Positions 34,109-49,200 are shown, counted from the first letter of the stretch. The stretch is 64,000 bases of DNA from Pristionchus mayeri (GCA_036245805.1 BTRK01000004.1:9672001-9736000), one strand, 5' to 3'. Notes: generated from the sequence alone by a model not told the origin. Numbers and translations: made by a program.

Positions 34109-37100
34109 TCAACTGTCGACGGCCGCGGAGGGCATCTTGAGCGAGTGCAGCTGGTTGCGCAGCATGTTGATCACCGAGTCCTGAAATTTTATTTTTGTAT
34201 AAATTAGCCTATTTCATTAAATAATTAATTAATTACCTTCTCCATGAGCTGCCTTCTCAAGGCGTCGTTCTCCCGGACGAGGTCACTGAGGGCACCCTGA
34301 AAGATGCGGGGATGGTGAATATAGAAAATAGATGAGTTCAAAATTACTAATCGTGTCTTCATTTTGCGCACTTTCTATACCTGTGGAGTGGCGATTGGAG
34401 CAATGGTCTGATTCTCTTCAGTTTGCACGCTCTCTCGCCGGTCAGAGAGACGAGAGAGCGTGCAAACTGAAGAGAGTCAGACGATTGAGTGCAGAAAATG
34501 AGGAGTCAATTACCCCTAGACCCCTATTAACACTGGCCTAGCAGTGTTCTCCCGCGAGCCCAGTCTCGAAGACGGGATGTACCTTTACCTTTACCTTTAC
34601 CTTTACCTTTTACCTAGACAATTCAAACACAACAATTCCGTCCACAAGTACTCGTGCACGCCAGAGATCGCCGCAAAAACATTGGTGGTTTTCGCGCAGG
34701 AGAAATGTCGACATAGATTTCCAGATCAGTGATATCTAATCGGTAGCACAATAATGATCCACGATGGAAAATGTAAATTGTTTTGGAATACGGACAAATG
34801 CAGTGTGCACTTTCCCTAGAGTATGATTTGAACTCCGAAATCTTGCTTACGTCCTCGAACTTGTCCTCGTGCATGATGAGATGCTTGAGGGCGACGAGCT
34901 GCGATCGGAGGTCGTCCACCTCAGAGAGACCCTCGTTGATCACCTGAGAGATCAAAGATCAAAGATCAAGCTTGAGTTTATTGATTGACTTTATTGGGAG
35001 CCTAGGGCGTTCATCACCTGATGGGAAGGAGCAGCAAGGTGACTCAGATCAAAGATCACAGTTGATTCACTGATTCAAAAAAGTACTAAGTTAATCATCG
35101 CCCATTCCTAGTGTGCTGATAGGCCACTGTTTGCACCATTCATTTTTGGTTTACTCTTGTCAATAATTCATCATCGATAGGAATGTGCGTCTCATTCTTT
35201 CGACTACTCAAAACATCTGAGTGCACTATCGTCTGATTGCTCACAGTGCACACTCATGCGCGGGGATGGAACGGAAGCAATTTATTGCAGGAAGCAATTA
35301 GCTCCTGCAATAAAATGGACGAACTAACAACAAATCCGCAACTAGAAGTAGTATCTTGGCATTGCTTCGTTCATCCCAAGTCAAAACATCATAAAGACGG
35401 AAGATATGGCAACAGGTAGCAATTATAAACGCATATCCAAGTCTGTATCCGATGAGACGGAGCGTAATGAGGCAAGTTTGCAGTCGCTCCAAGTCAAAAC
35501 AAGCGAAAGATCAAAGATTAAGATAAGGGCTTACCTTCTCCTGCTCGTCCCTCCTAATCGCTGCGGCTGCGAAGGGATTGGGCCTGGAATGGGATCATGT
35601 GTTGATGGGGGCTAAATCCACCCAGTTCTCGGGCAGGAAAAAACCGCGCGCTCACGACCCTAATTTGATACGGCGATAGTCAGCGATAGTGTATGCGTTA
35701 CTAACTTGAGGAATTCCGCAAATTCCTCGATAACTCGCATTCAAAATTGGTGGCAATGTGATAAATAGGGCTGAGCAGCTCGGCAAAATGCGAAAATTAA
35801 TGGAAATTTTTATTTTTTTGTGGCATGCGATTGATAACTAAGATACTTATCGATTGTAAGTTGATAAATTTTCTAATTATCGATTGATCTATCGATTATC
35901 GACTCACTGCTGCGGGTTCGAGGGCGACGGCTGCGTGTAGTGCTGCGAGTGCTGCTGACTGTGCTCTGGGCGCGACTGATGCGAGTGACGAGACCTGCAA
36001 AAATATTTATAAAAATACACAAAATAGGCCCGAAATCTGCCCAAATTTCCCTAAAATAAGTTGCAAACCTGAAGAGATGTGTAACATACACATTAAAATA
36101 ATCTTGTGGGCTGTACTCTTGGAGAGTCGAGGATAAATCACCACTTCCCCATTCGCATCCACCTATGTCACCCCAGCTGGAAAGCGCAAATCAAGTCAAG
36201 GCCGAGGTGCACTGTCGAAATGCGCTGCTCTGGCACCAGCTGTGTTGGCCCATTAGGGCGCGGGTTCTTGGGCCGGTTGGCATGAAACCAGTAATGACGT
36301 CATCGAAACCAACTCGACCTCGGTACTGGTAGCTTACCTGAGCGTGCGCAGAAAGACGCCTAGAATGCAGTCGGCCATGGCTCGGAAGGGCGCGCACGAG
36401 GGGGAAGTAGGATGATGAGAAGGTGCTACTGGTCCATTCTCTGCGCTCACTTTTGCTCACTCTCTACACGCTCTTTTCAATCTCGCTCTCTCTCTCTCTC
36501 GTAACCACACGGATTAGAGAATTGTGTCTCCCTCTTCTCTACGCCTCTTGAACGGGATGGGGCAAGAAGGGGAAGACAAGGGGGAGCGAGATTGAAATGA
36601 ACGAGGGGAGGGAGGGAGCGGGGGGAGGGAGGAGGGCTCTCAACTGGTGCGAGGCGATAGTTATGAGGATTAGAGAGCACTGGATTCGGAGAGAATTAGA
36701 GAAGCAGAGCGATTCATTCGGTTAGACAAACAGGAAGATGGCAGAGGGAGGGGAAGAAATCCATGAACGAGAGAGGGGGAGAGTGAACATCCGGCGATCA
36801 CCTTTCAACCAATGCGACACACTCCTAACCTCGGGACGAGAGTCAACAACAAAGGGGGAGAAAGCCTTCGGTGTGTTGTGAATCATTGCACGTTTGCTCA
36901 GGATTCAACACATTTTACAGCTTTTGCGGCACTGCTCAACCTCGCCTTTTCAATCAATTTCCACTGCATTATCACCTTGAAAATACGTACTGCAAGTTCT
37001 GCAGGTGAAACTATAGAGATCAAATAATAAGGGCCATTTTTCCTCTCCTTGACCTTTTGCTACTTTATCACGGGTATCACCAGTCAGCGTAGATATGTGG

Positions 37101-40100
37101 GAACAATTTCCAACTTTTATTTTTTGTTATAATTCATATTATGGTTGTAGCATATACTAGAGCCAAATTCTTGAAATTTCTAGGTCACAGGTCCCAGAAC
37201 CGTCATTTAGGAATTTTCCGATTTTGTACCCGGCCCTACCGTATATCAGCTCCCAGATGTGCTGGAGATGCGCTTTGGTGCTCAAAATATGCGGAAAAAT
37301 TAGATAACAACTTTCATGTTGAAAGTGAAACCGTAGGACGCCAAGTTCCGAAAATATGAAAGAAAATCTGAAATTCCAAGTACAAATAAAATCATACCAC
37401 CTCGCTTAGCCGGAAACAAAGTGAATTTTATTGCAGATTATGGAAGCTTAACTCCATACTTGTATAGGAAAAATGAGTAGTCGGCACTTTTAGGGTGGCC
37501 CCTTTCCGCAGTATGGCTCCGAAGGTCGAACACATGAGATGTCAAATTTTGAAAATTTCTCATCTCGCAGATTAATCATTGCAATCGATCAGTTCAACCA
37601 ATTTATTACATTTCTCGATCCAAGAAGTTAGATCATGTTGAAAGAACACGAAATTTCAGCACTTCCAAAAATTCGATTTTCAAGGCTTCATTATTGCCAA
37701 CTTCGAGCGCTTCCAGGTCACGATTTAGCCTTCCCTGAAAACTATCACTAACAGTTTTCAATACATGTCACCATCATGAACACATTCTGGAACTATTGGA
37801 TCTCAAACATGTTCCAGGCCCGAGATTTCATTTCTCCAACTTGAAGGGTCGCGTTGCTATAAATTCAAAATAATTATTTTTTGACTAACTGGTAATGAAT
37901 CACGGCTCTTTTCGATCACTAAAAATTATTTTATGAGCATCTGAGATAGAAAACACTGATAATGCAAACATGGAGATCATTTGTAAAGAAATGAAATTTG
38001 TGAACATTGAAATTTTTGAATTTTTGAACACCCCTTGAAAATACAATAATACAATATTTATCTGTTATCGCTTTCTGGGCGCAGATCAAGATGTGGGGTC
38101 AGAAAAGGCCGTTCTTCTCATTTCAAGATGGTCATTTGCGGTGTGCTTTCGAGAGGATGTTGGATTGCATTGCATAGATAGAATCTCACTATAGGTCGTA
38201 AACGAAGCCTTGCGTGTTCTAAAATCTTCTCTGCTCGAATCCGCCAGACTCGATGATCAATCTTTCAACGAGATGATCGAGTCTAGATTCTGAAGGACCA
38301 AACATCTTAGTAGGTCATACCCATCACACGGTGACCACTCCGGCTTGGATGGGGATTCTCTTTTCTTGATGAGTCGAAGGTGGAAGCGAGGGGTATTAGG
38401 GGAAACCAATCCAAATCAGAGAGAAAAAGGAGAGGGACCGCTCGCGACGACTAACAAGGAATGGAATGAAAATGGAACTGCCTTGAAAAGGGCCGCAATT
38501 TTATGACTGTTCATCTCTCTTAATCTCAAAATGATTTTTAGTGATCGAAAAGAGCCGTGATTCATTACCAGTTAGTCAAAATATAATTATTTTGAATTTA
38601 TAGCAACGCGACCCTTCAAGTTGGAGAAATGAAATCTAGGGCCTGGAACATGTTTGAGATCCAATAGTTCCAGAATGTGTTCATGATGGTGACATGTATT
38701 GAAAACTGTTAGTGATAGTTTTCAGGGAAGGCTAAATCGTGACCTGGAAGCGCTCGAAGTTGGCCATAATGAGGTCCTTGAAAATCGAATTTTTGGAAGT
38801 GCTGAAATTTCGTGTTCTTTCAACATGATCTAACTTCTTTGATCAAGAAATGTAATAAATTGGTTCAACTGATCGATTGCAATGATTAATCTGCGAGATG
38901 AGAAATTTTCAAAATTTGACATCTCATGTGTTCGACTTCGGAGTCATACTGCGGAAAGGGGCCACCCTAAAAGTGCCGACTACTCATTTTTCCTATACAA
39001 GTATGGAGTTAAGCTTCCATAATCTGCAATAAAATTCACTTTGTTTCCGGCTAAGCGAGGTGGTATGATTTTATTTGTACTTGGAATTTCAGATTTTCTT
39101 TCATATTTTCGGAACTTGGCGTCCTACGGTTTCACTTTCAACATGAAAGTTGTTCATCTAATTTTTCCGCATATTTTGAGCACCAAAGCGCATCTCTAGC
39201 ACATCTGGGAGCTGATATACGGTAGGGCCGGGTACAAAACCGGAAAATTCCTAAATGACGGTTCTGGGACCTGTGCCCTAGAAATTTCAAGATTTTGGCT
39301 CTAGTATATGCTACAACCATAATATGAATTATAACAAAAAATAAAAGTTGGAAATTGTTCCCGGAGGTTGGTTTTTCCATCCACTGACTCATGATACCTG
39401 TGTTATATACTCCTAGCGCAATTTTGAGCGATGCTAATGGGAAGGAAATGAAGTCAAAAGATCAAAGATCAGATGCTCACTCGGTCCTGTCGATGGGCGA
39501 GAGGTCAATGCCTTGCTGTGAGAGTCGCTGCAGCGACTCGGATGTAGGGAAAGAGTCGCCCATCAGCATCGGCTGGTCACTGCAAAAGGGATGGTAAACA
39601 TACCAAAAACACACTTGTTTGGGACAACATGAACCTAGTCAGCATATTATTTTCCGAAGAAAAATTCAAAAACTGAAAAAAACGAGGGGTTTCTGTAGAT
39701 ATCACGGAGTTCATACGAAACAAACTGTGCTAGAACATCGGACAATCGCGGACGATTTTTGTTGCGCACAACTCACACAAAACAGATCGCGCTTCTCTTT
39801 GCTCGGATTTTCGGTCCACTCTCACATTTTGGAGCTTTGTATACGAGAAATTATGCAAAAACTTTTATAAATTTTAATAAAAACTGAAAAAAATAGGTGA
39901 AAAACGTACAGAATCTCGTCGTCGATGAGTCCCTTCGGCTCGTCGACCGCCCCGATCCGAGGAGATACTGCGAAATGAGTGAATAGAGAAGGAAAAGAGA
40001 TTTGATTGGCGAGCATTTCCATTTCAGTGCTCGTTTGCATATGGAAATTAGCAAAGAAAAAGGCCAAAGTGAGTGGAAATGAGGCACTCGAGGGGGTATC

Positions 40101-40216
40101 TTGAGACAAGTCCTAGTGAGCGATGGAGGAGGGGTGAGGGGGTCTTAGATTGGCAGGACTGATTGTCTTCTCCAGATGGAGAATGACCACGTCTTTCTCT
40201 TCCCACAACACTAGAG

Positions 40217-40274
<58 letters not shown>

Positions 40275-43200
40275 CATTCTCTCTCGCCCTAAAGAGGAAG
40301 TCCGAAGAGGCTTGAAGAGTGGCGGTGTGCATTCATTTGGGAGGAGCACCGTCCACCCTCTTTCAAAATGTAATTAAGCCCTAATGAAGGAGGGGGAGGA
40401 ACGACGGGCAGTGTAGTTGATTGACTACTGCTATGAGAAGACCAGGACCAACTCATTTAGGAAGAGGGGGGGAGGGAGATGTCCATCCCCCTTTTGGCCA
40501 TATTGCCCACACAAGCTACGGCGAGTAATGGGATTTCGAATGAGGGACTGCTGGAGTTTGCCTTTGGGACTAGTAGTTCAATATGGGACTTCATTTCTGG
40601 ACATTCTCAAAAGGTCGATTCAAAACAAACTTGTGACGTTTCCGTTGTCGTCTCCTCTGAGGGCCAGCAGAACCTCTTGTCGTCCTGCTTCTTTGATCAA
40701 ATCTTTCACCGAGCACTCGGAATTCCTGAAGAATTTTTATGCACCTCTCCTCTCCAGTAAGAATCTGAGGAACGTTCGCTTAGTGTCGTAAATCTATTCG
40801 AGAAGATGGCGAAAAAATGAGCATATGAGATTCAAGCGTTTCCCCTAGGACATTCTCATGGAGTCACGCTTGGATCGCACGTGGGAAACCTTGAAGTCAG
40901 GAGTCCAAGCCTAGAGGTTGTTGGTTTTCGACTTGGAAGCTCTCTCGTGAGTAGGATCGTACCTCCTCAGAATCTTCGGGCTGGGCTTGCCCCACTTGCC
41001 GGGCGCAATCTCCACCGCCGGCGAGTTCTCCACTACGCTGCTCTCCAATTCGGCAAGGGGCGCGAATCGGGGATGGTGGAAGGGCAGGGCGAGTCGAGTG
41101 CGAGCGGGAGAGATCGACATCATCGACCGCGACATCGGAGGCGTCTGGAAGCATAGATTGATGAAGCCTTTTATCAGAGACCGCAGTTTTTTCAGGATCA
41201 AGTTGGGTGGGAACTTGTGTTCGATAAACGGGCCTTCGTCTCTTCATTTCCCACACTCTCTCGCAACTCGACCGGCCGAGAGAGTGTGAGAAATGAAGAG
41301 ACTATTGCCCGTTTATCGGACTGTAGTGGGAACCAGTGACATTCGCGTAAAGTTTACAAGGATGACATTAGCAATTTCGACAGAGGTCACGCGAAAAATC
41401 TCTGTGACATGCATGTTGTTGCTTTTTCGTCTCCGAATCGATTCCCGAGAGGGGGCTAGACGAACCTTCTTGTCCCTCTTCTCACTCGGCCGCCTCAGCA
41501 GGAACTGCTTGATACTTCTTGTAGACAGCGGCGTTCGCTGTCCCTTCTCCTTCTCCTTTTCCTTCTCTTTCTCCTTCTCCTTCAACCATTCCTTCTCGCG
41601 CTCCTTCTCCTTCTCCTAGAATGGTTTGCATTTGAAATAACCATTTGTTCTCTTCTCTTGTTTTTTTGTCATTCTCCCACAAACACGCATGAAAAGTAAG
41701 ACATTGATCATGATTGTTTGGTTCTTTCGCCAAGAAAAAAGAATCAAAAGTGTGAAACTATGCTCACTTTCTCCTTCCTCTGCATCTTCTCCAACTCCTT
41801 CCTCTCCCTCTCCCTCTCCTTCCTCGCCTTCGAACTGTCTCTCCTACTCGTGATCGTTTCCACCCGCTGCACGCCGTTCTCGTCCACCTTCTTGATGTAG
41901 ATGATCTGAAATTTTTTTATGTCATTGTTCCCATGTCATACTTGGCTTGAATTTCTGCGGGTAGGAGTTGCTCTCCAATCATTGAAGCTCATTGTCATAT
42001 TTCGTGCATATTTCGAGACTTTCTTCATTAGTTTTCAGTGATTCTCAAAACACTCACATTGCAATTCTCCTTCACCGTGCTATCGGAGCTCTCGCCACTG
42101 CTCTTTGGTTGTTCTTCCTGAATATAGAATTTTTTAAAAATTTAGATCACATTTTCCATAATTACGTACGTGTCGATGCTCATCGCCAATGAACAGTTGC
42201 TGCTCCTCAGCTGGCGAAAGACGAGGAGGAGCGGGAGCGATGAAGATGGGAGGAGCGGCTGGAATCAATGTGCTTGAAAACGGGAAAAAGCGAACAATAA
42301 ATCCATTCGACTATGGAAAACGCACAATCGCTATTGTGATTTAATGCGCTGAAATTGCTCGTTGAAATGCTCGCCCTATATTCATTTTTTCGCGTACTTT
42401 AGCACCTGCCAAATTGCCAAACGATATTAGGTCTGCGATTCCCATAGAAGAGCATTGATAAGCCCGAGACTGGGGTGTGGCTTCCAGAATTTTGTAGCTA
42501 TTCATCTTCCATAAACATCTTCGACGAATTTCTCGTATCTAAGGTATACCAGTGGATGGAATAAACATTTGCTTTCGTAGTTGTATTTTGTAATTTTGCA
42601 GAAAACTCACCCCTCCTCGTGCAGTGCTCCTCCCGCACGACGGTGATGGAGTCATCTCCAATTAGCACTTCCTCCTTCACGTCATCTACCTCCTCCAGCA
42701 CTCCCCGATCGTCGTCGTCGTCATCGTTGATGGTCGTCACGTCGTCCGGCGTCGGATTCGTGTCCATCGGTATCTCCTCGGCGACGGTGATCTCATCCGG
42801 CTCCACCTTGTATTGCATACAATTAGCGTGAGGTACAACACTTGTGAATAGGGATCTGATTCCACTTTTCTGCATGATTCAAAAATCCAACGCAATTTAA
42901 CACCAATCCCTAATCCATTCAGTAAGCGATTCTTCACTAAAGAAGGTCAGATGCTAATCTGCAGCTTACGGGCGTCAAACACGCGGGGATTAGCAGCCTC
43001 TTGATCTTCTTCATTGCGCGCCTAGTCAGGCGGAGGGACGACACTATCACAGGAATGCCCCCTCCTTCTCCTCTCCTTCTCCTTCTCGTTATCACCCCTC
43101 CCTCGAGCGCCTCGCTGACTATCACCAATTCCCTTGCTCTATAGCCCGTCTGATCATTCCCTTCTCTCTCCCTCCATCGCGCCATACGTGGATGCTTTGT

Positions 43201-46200
43201 ACTGCGGGTGTGTGCTAGTGTTTGTCCCGGATGAAAGGCGGTTTTGACAACACTTTTCGTACTCTTGTGACAATATAGGTAAAATTCGGGTCTAAATTAT
43301 CTTCGCCGGTAGGCCCTCTCCTTTACGTTTGCCCTATTTTACTCGCCCATCTGAGCCCCATCCTAAGCTTTTTGCCTTTATATGGATCGGTCGAGCGAGG
43401 GTGTAGAATGAAAGGTTGTGGTTTTGCAGATGGTAGCTTGAAGAGTTCCTGATTCCTTACCACATTGGCCCAGCTCTCCCTCGGTATCTCGGCAGTCGCC
43501 AGCGTGGAGTCGTCGACGAAGCGAGAGACGAGGTCTTTGAGGTCGTAGGAGGGAGGAGTTGGTACGGAGACTGCAATGGAGTAATGAGGTTCATTATTGT
43601 CTAAATTTCAAGTTCGGGTAATCGTCTCTCCGGGTTGAACATTTCCTAATGTGGGGGTAGAGAGTGGTGGAATGTGAAGACATTTACTCAATTTCCAAAA
43701 ATATTTTCTTGACAATATTCTGTCGATGACAAGTATCCCCCGTTCTTGATTCCGTGCGCGCGCGACAACACGCCATACGCCATAAATTCGAATGAGCTCG
43801 GCGCGGTCCTCGTAAACCGGACGGAATCATGCTCGCGGGGAATGAGGGGAAAACACACTAATCATTACAGTAATACGTAGGAGAGAATGAGAAATACTAG
43901 ACCGAACGAGTAAATACCTTCATCAGCCTCTCTCGTCTTCTTCAACTGCTCGCACTTGAGCGATTCCATCTTCGACACCTCCTCGGAGACCTAAAAATAA
44001 TCGTTAATATTAGTTTAATTACCTTTTTTTAAATCAAATCGGTCAAATATGCTAAATATGCGTACCTCCGAGATGATCGTGTCCAGATTCCGGACGGGGA
44101 ATCGCGTCGAGGAAGAGGAGGATGAGGGATAGCGGGGCAGCGGCAGCGACGAGGGCTTCGTCACCCGCTCGCCTCTGCAAGAAACAAAGGACCCTTCAGC
44201 GTCTAGAGCCACAGATGATCATTTGGGGAACCTTAACACACTGCGCTTTAGTTCATTTTTGGACAGTGTGGTGGAACTGTAAAGAAAAAAGTATTTGTTG
44301 AACAACTACAACACTGCTACTCCTAGCCCAGAAATGTCTCGGAGCAATGCGGAATGGAAATGAGGTGGCCCCATTCTCCCCTTGCTCGGATGAAACATGA
44401 AGATTAGCGACATCTCGCGCGACAGCAGAGAGAGACAAGCCCTGGCCCTCTGGGGAATCCCATCTTCCGATGAGACGACGCTTCCCCAAATGATGATGGG
44501 ACCGAGAAAGAGGGGGGACGCATGGCACAAAGGCACGCCGAGACTCGTTGAGAGCAGGAAAAACAACCGTCGAGATGGATTCAGGCGCTTTGTCAGGGGC
44601 TTTTTGGCATCTCTGGGGCTATAGGAGTATTTAGATTTCTTTCAAAATTGATTTTTACTGAACCTTTCAGCCAATACCATACCCCACTGGTGGAGAGGTG
44701 TTGTTCAGCGCATCGTACGGCTTTTGGTGTTCATGTTTGAGTTTACTTACCGTTTGGTGGCAATAATCTGCTTGAGACTATCGCTGCTCGTGCTTCGAGG
44801 CGGCGCTTCCATGCTCGAGGACTTGTGCAGCGACCTGAAACGGCATTTCTCATTCACGTCGAGTTCAGACCCTCTTCACTTCTCTTTTCATTCACTAATC
44901 CTCTATTAGCTGATACGCCTCGCTAGTCATAGTCAATTCACTCTATTCATGTTCACTATTGAGTAACTAAGTAGTAACAGCCAAAATAGGCCTACTAAAG
45001 AAATAAGTCAGCAAATGCAGTTGCCCACCTCAGATTGTCGTTCTGGTCCGTAACGAGCTTGGGCAGCTTCGATTTGCTGTTCTTCGAGGGCATACTGAAT
45101 ATGCAATTGTTTGATTTTCCGAACTTCTTTTTTGGCATTTTCATATTGAAGCTATTTAGCATTTTGAAGTTCAACTAACAATAGAAATATTGCATCTGAT
45201 TGCTTGCCACTTTTGGCTAACGGCCACAGGCCGATTACCTGCTCATGCTCCGGCTGTTTTTGATATTGCTCGATGCTCCGGCCTCCTTCTGGGGCGATTC
45301 GCCCCTATTAGAGGACAGTCGATTGCCCAGCTTGGAGAGCGAGTTCCTACAACGATAATCCATCTTGCAATTTGAAGCCTCTCATTCGGGAATCATTGGT
45401 GCAACCTTATTGTTAGCAAAAGTAATGATTGCTAAAGAGCAATATCTTTGCATTGTTACCGAGAAATGTCTAGGAACATTCCGAGAAGCGAGCTTTCGGC
45501 GCGCGATGGGAAACAACTTGAACTCCTAATAGAGAGAGAATGAGGGCGGAAAGAGAGGAACACAGAGCAGCGTGAGAGGTGCGAGCTTACTTTCAGCGAC
45601 AAATGGATTACTCAACTGCCGGAATGGGAAAGCAGAGATAAAGGGGCGGAAAAGAGAGGGACAGAGAGATAGAGGCGATCTCTCTCTCTCTCTCTGCCTC
45701 TGTGTGGAAGTCGTTACTATAGCTTGACGATGTGGTCAGGAAACGACCATCAGCAGAGCGCGCATACATAGGGAAGGGTTGATATCGAGCACGGGCTATC
45801 ATAGATCAAAGATTATATAGCATAGATCAAGTACGATATAGTGCAAGTTGTCAAAAAAACGCTAAAAATATGAAGGAATTAGAGATGCGAGAAATGCTCT
45901 ACTGGCCTAGCTTTCTAGTAAGACTCTGGGTTTAGAAGTGCCACTTATTCTCAAAAGAGTAGTAACTGAACACAGGTTAATTACCTGATCATGCTAGCAG
46001 AGTCTGGAAATAAGGATGAGCTAGAGATCAAAAAGATCACCTGACAGAGTGCGCCACACTCATGAGCGGGGAGCGGGGCGGCTCGGCGTGTTGTCGTTTC
46101 ACAGGCGGACGGGGAGCGAAACGCAGTTGCTGCTGCTGCTGCGAATGCTGCAGAATCAAACATAAATAACAATAATAATTATTTATCATATTATCGGGCG

Positions 46201-49200
46201 CAAGGAAATAGATTATGAAACTTAAGCAACGAAAAAACATGAGATACGATGTCACGACTAGGCAACAAAGGAGTGGGATGAGGATTTGAACTAAACGAGC
46301 TTTTCACGGAAAGTCATGGAAATATCAATTACTGTTTGCAAAAAAACATAAATAACTATTACCGTTTTTTAACTACCTACAGGACTATTGTGCCTGACGT
46401 CAGGATAAATATGATATGAATATGACCGTTTGTAAAACATACACAAAAGTCTTCGAAGAATATTCTAGAGCTATAATTGATGGTGATCCGTTTTCACCCC
46501 ATCAGGTGCGAAAGCTGACACTATGAATCACGATTGGAAAAAGGGTTCTTCGCAATCAATCTCTCTCTCACTCTCCCTCTATCTCGTAACGCGTGTTTGT
46601 TCAGGGAACGCTGGTGTGAAATTCATGGAAAAGCTAAAGAAGGCTAGTCGCACTGAAGTTGATGCGGGGACTGGAAAGGAGCGAGGTCCCCCTTGCCTGC
46701 TGCCTCCCCCTCCCCTCCTCCCTCTCCATACTCAAAAGGCCATCAATCTTCACGCGCCGGGATTCGTGTGATATATCAATGGGAAGCAAAGGAAGAAAGT
46801 CACCCTCTCCCTCTCCTTCTTCCCTCCTTCCTCCCTTCCCCCTCTCAAGACATACAAGTAATCCTTCAAATGAGCAATAGATCGCGCGACAGCACGAGAA
46901 AGAAGAAGAGAGATGAGAATCGGGCAGCGTCCTTTAGAGGGCCAGGGGAAGGGAAGAGTTTAGCCGAAGAAGGAGAAATGAGAATGGTGGGAATGCCCTA
47001 AGAAACTGACTGAAGAAGCCGGATAGGCCATGGATAGAACACAAAATGAATTCGGAAAGGGATTGAAGGGAGAGGGAAAGGACTTCATTAGGGCTGAGGC
47101 CCTTTTCCCTGAGACTGAGCACATTTGTGCGTTCCTGCTAGCAAAACACGTTGGAGACTGAATGGGATCTAGCTTTAAGGAACGCGCTCTCTCAGATATG
47201 TATACTCCCCCGTTTGCTGTAGCCGACAAAAGAGAATACGTGATGACATGACGAGTGTTATGCTGTGACAGCTATAGTGTAGATCATTGCACGAGATCGC
47301 AAATTACCGGGCAAGTGTCTAGCCTATGCACTGTATAGTGCATCAGAACCAGAGTGGGAATGCGTACTCGTTTCTTTGCGCAGAGCAGTTGCTAAGGTGA
47401 CAGCGGGGCAGGCAGGCTTTCAATAATGGGAAAGACGTGGGCGTTCGTATAGTAGCCAATAACGTAAGGTCTAAACGCACGATTTGCCTACTAAATTGTG
47501 AATTGCGCATGAAGGGTTAGAGAAACGAGTATACTTTTCTATATTTCTGCGGCCTATCTAGACCAGCGTACAGAGATTTACACGTGATGAAACTGCTATC
47601 CGAATTTCGAAGTCTACAATCGACTCACTCCGCTCACACGGCCGTTGCCGTTGTTGTTACTCGTAGCCGTCATCGTCGAGGACATCGACGGCCCGGAAGT
47701 CGAGGGCGACGGAAGATTCTGCAATTTTTAGATAAATATCAAAGATGAATCAGAACGAATAACTTTTTAGCGCAACAACTTTTTGTTTAGACAAATTGTG
47801 GAAGTTAATTGAGATACCTTGGCGCTCTTGATGCTCTGCTGCGAGACGCTCTTGGGGATTCCTCCATGGGTCGCCATTGGATTGCCGATGATAACGCACT
47901 TATCGGCAACCGTCGATGAGGGAGTCGGCAGGGACTCGACCTGGGAAAAATCACTCAAAACGACAATTCAAAAGATATTTTTGCTCAAGTATGCACGATT
48001 CACGCTTTGGCTTATTCGTCATGCAATTGGATAGCATTCAGAGCCTTGTGAAAATATGAGCTACTGATGGATGAACTGGGGGGGAAATTAATTTCGACGG
48101 AACACAAATGTCAAGCGTCATGCCATCAAGTGATTGATGACACGAGAATAGTAGATGGATCCGAAGCTCGTAAAGGATGATTCGGATGGGAAGAAGGAGG
48201 AGGCGCGCATTAGTCATGGGGAGATGAAATGGCAAAGAAAGGAGGAAGCAGCATGAAACCACACAGTAGGGGACTACAGTGAAACTCTCGCTTACTGGGG
48301 TTAGGCATTGAAGGAAAATTGCTGCCAATGTGGAGCACTAAGCAGTTCATCATCACTGATAAGCATTGCCACAGCGCGACCTGTCTCTTATCGGGATAAG
48401 CCTTTGTTGATGAGTGAGTGAGAAATGACAACGCTTCTAGCCACCGCCAATTGCCTATTCCTGGCTTCATATTGCCCGATGACGCTTATTGAGCGGCGCG
48501 GAAATGTAAGAGAATCCTCAATATTCGGAAAGCACTCGTGAAAGGGAGACCGGGGAAAATGGAAAGAAAGTGGTCAAATTTCGGATAATCCAGTGAAAGA
48601 ATCGGATTTAAAAAAATAAATTTCATTAAAGCAAACACGCAGAGATAAAAAAGGTGCAGTAACGTCAAGAGTAGAGATGATAAAGGAAGAGCAATTTTGC
48701 GATTTTTCGAAAACTTTGAGCGGTCGTATCTTAAAACCAAGTCGGGAAACCATAGGAAGAGTTTCTTCTAATCGATCCGAAATCTATTCATGGTCATTTT
48801 CCTGCTTTGGGCGGGCAAAAATACTCACATTCTTCCCTAATATTCAAAAACTCTTCCGCAAGAATGAGCGTTTTTCCGAAATTTTTAGATTATCTTTTCT
48901 AGTATGCAAATGAGATGTGCTAATCCTACAAAATACAATTCTAAAGAAGTGTTCAAGTCACTTTAATACAATCTTCCTCTAAATAATCAACTTTAGCTAT
49001 TCTTGGCAACTCTACAGTTAGATATATGATTCTCCGAACTCTTCCTTTATCATCTCTAGTCAAGAGTGCGTGCGAAATGGAAAGACGAATGCGTGCATAT
49101 CGACGTTTAAAAGGCGAAGAATCAGATGATACTCAGTGAGTATTACTCACCGCGCTGCTTGCGTGCGTCATGATGCTTTCGTTCGATTTGCTCTCGGGAA

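Noticed and set aside
34578..34615. Internal telomere-like repeat
   Set aside because: The unit TTTACC differs from the nematode telomere unit TTAGGC; it is a simple hexamer run.
40048..40377. Arg-Glu and Leu-Ser repeat proteins
   Set aside because: They are translations of a CT microsatellite in three frames.
42619..42831. Ser-rich open frame on the plus strand
   Set aside because: It is the antisense shadow of the acidic exon 42806-42611.
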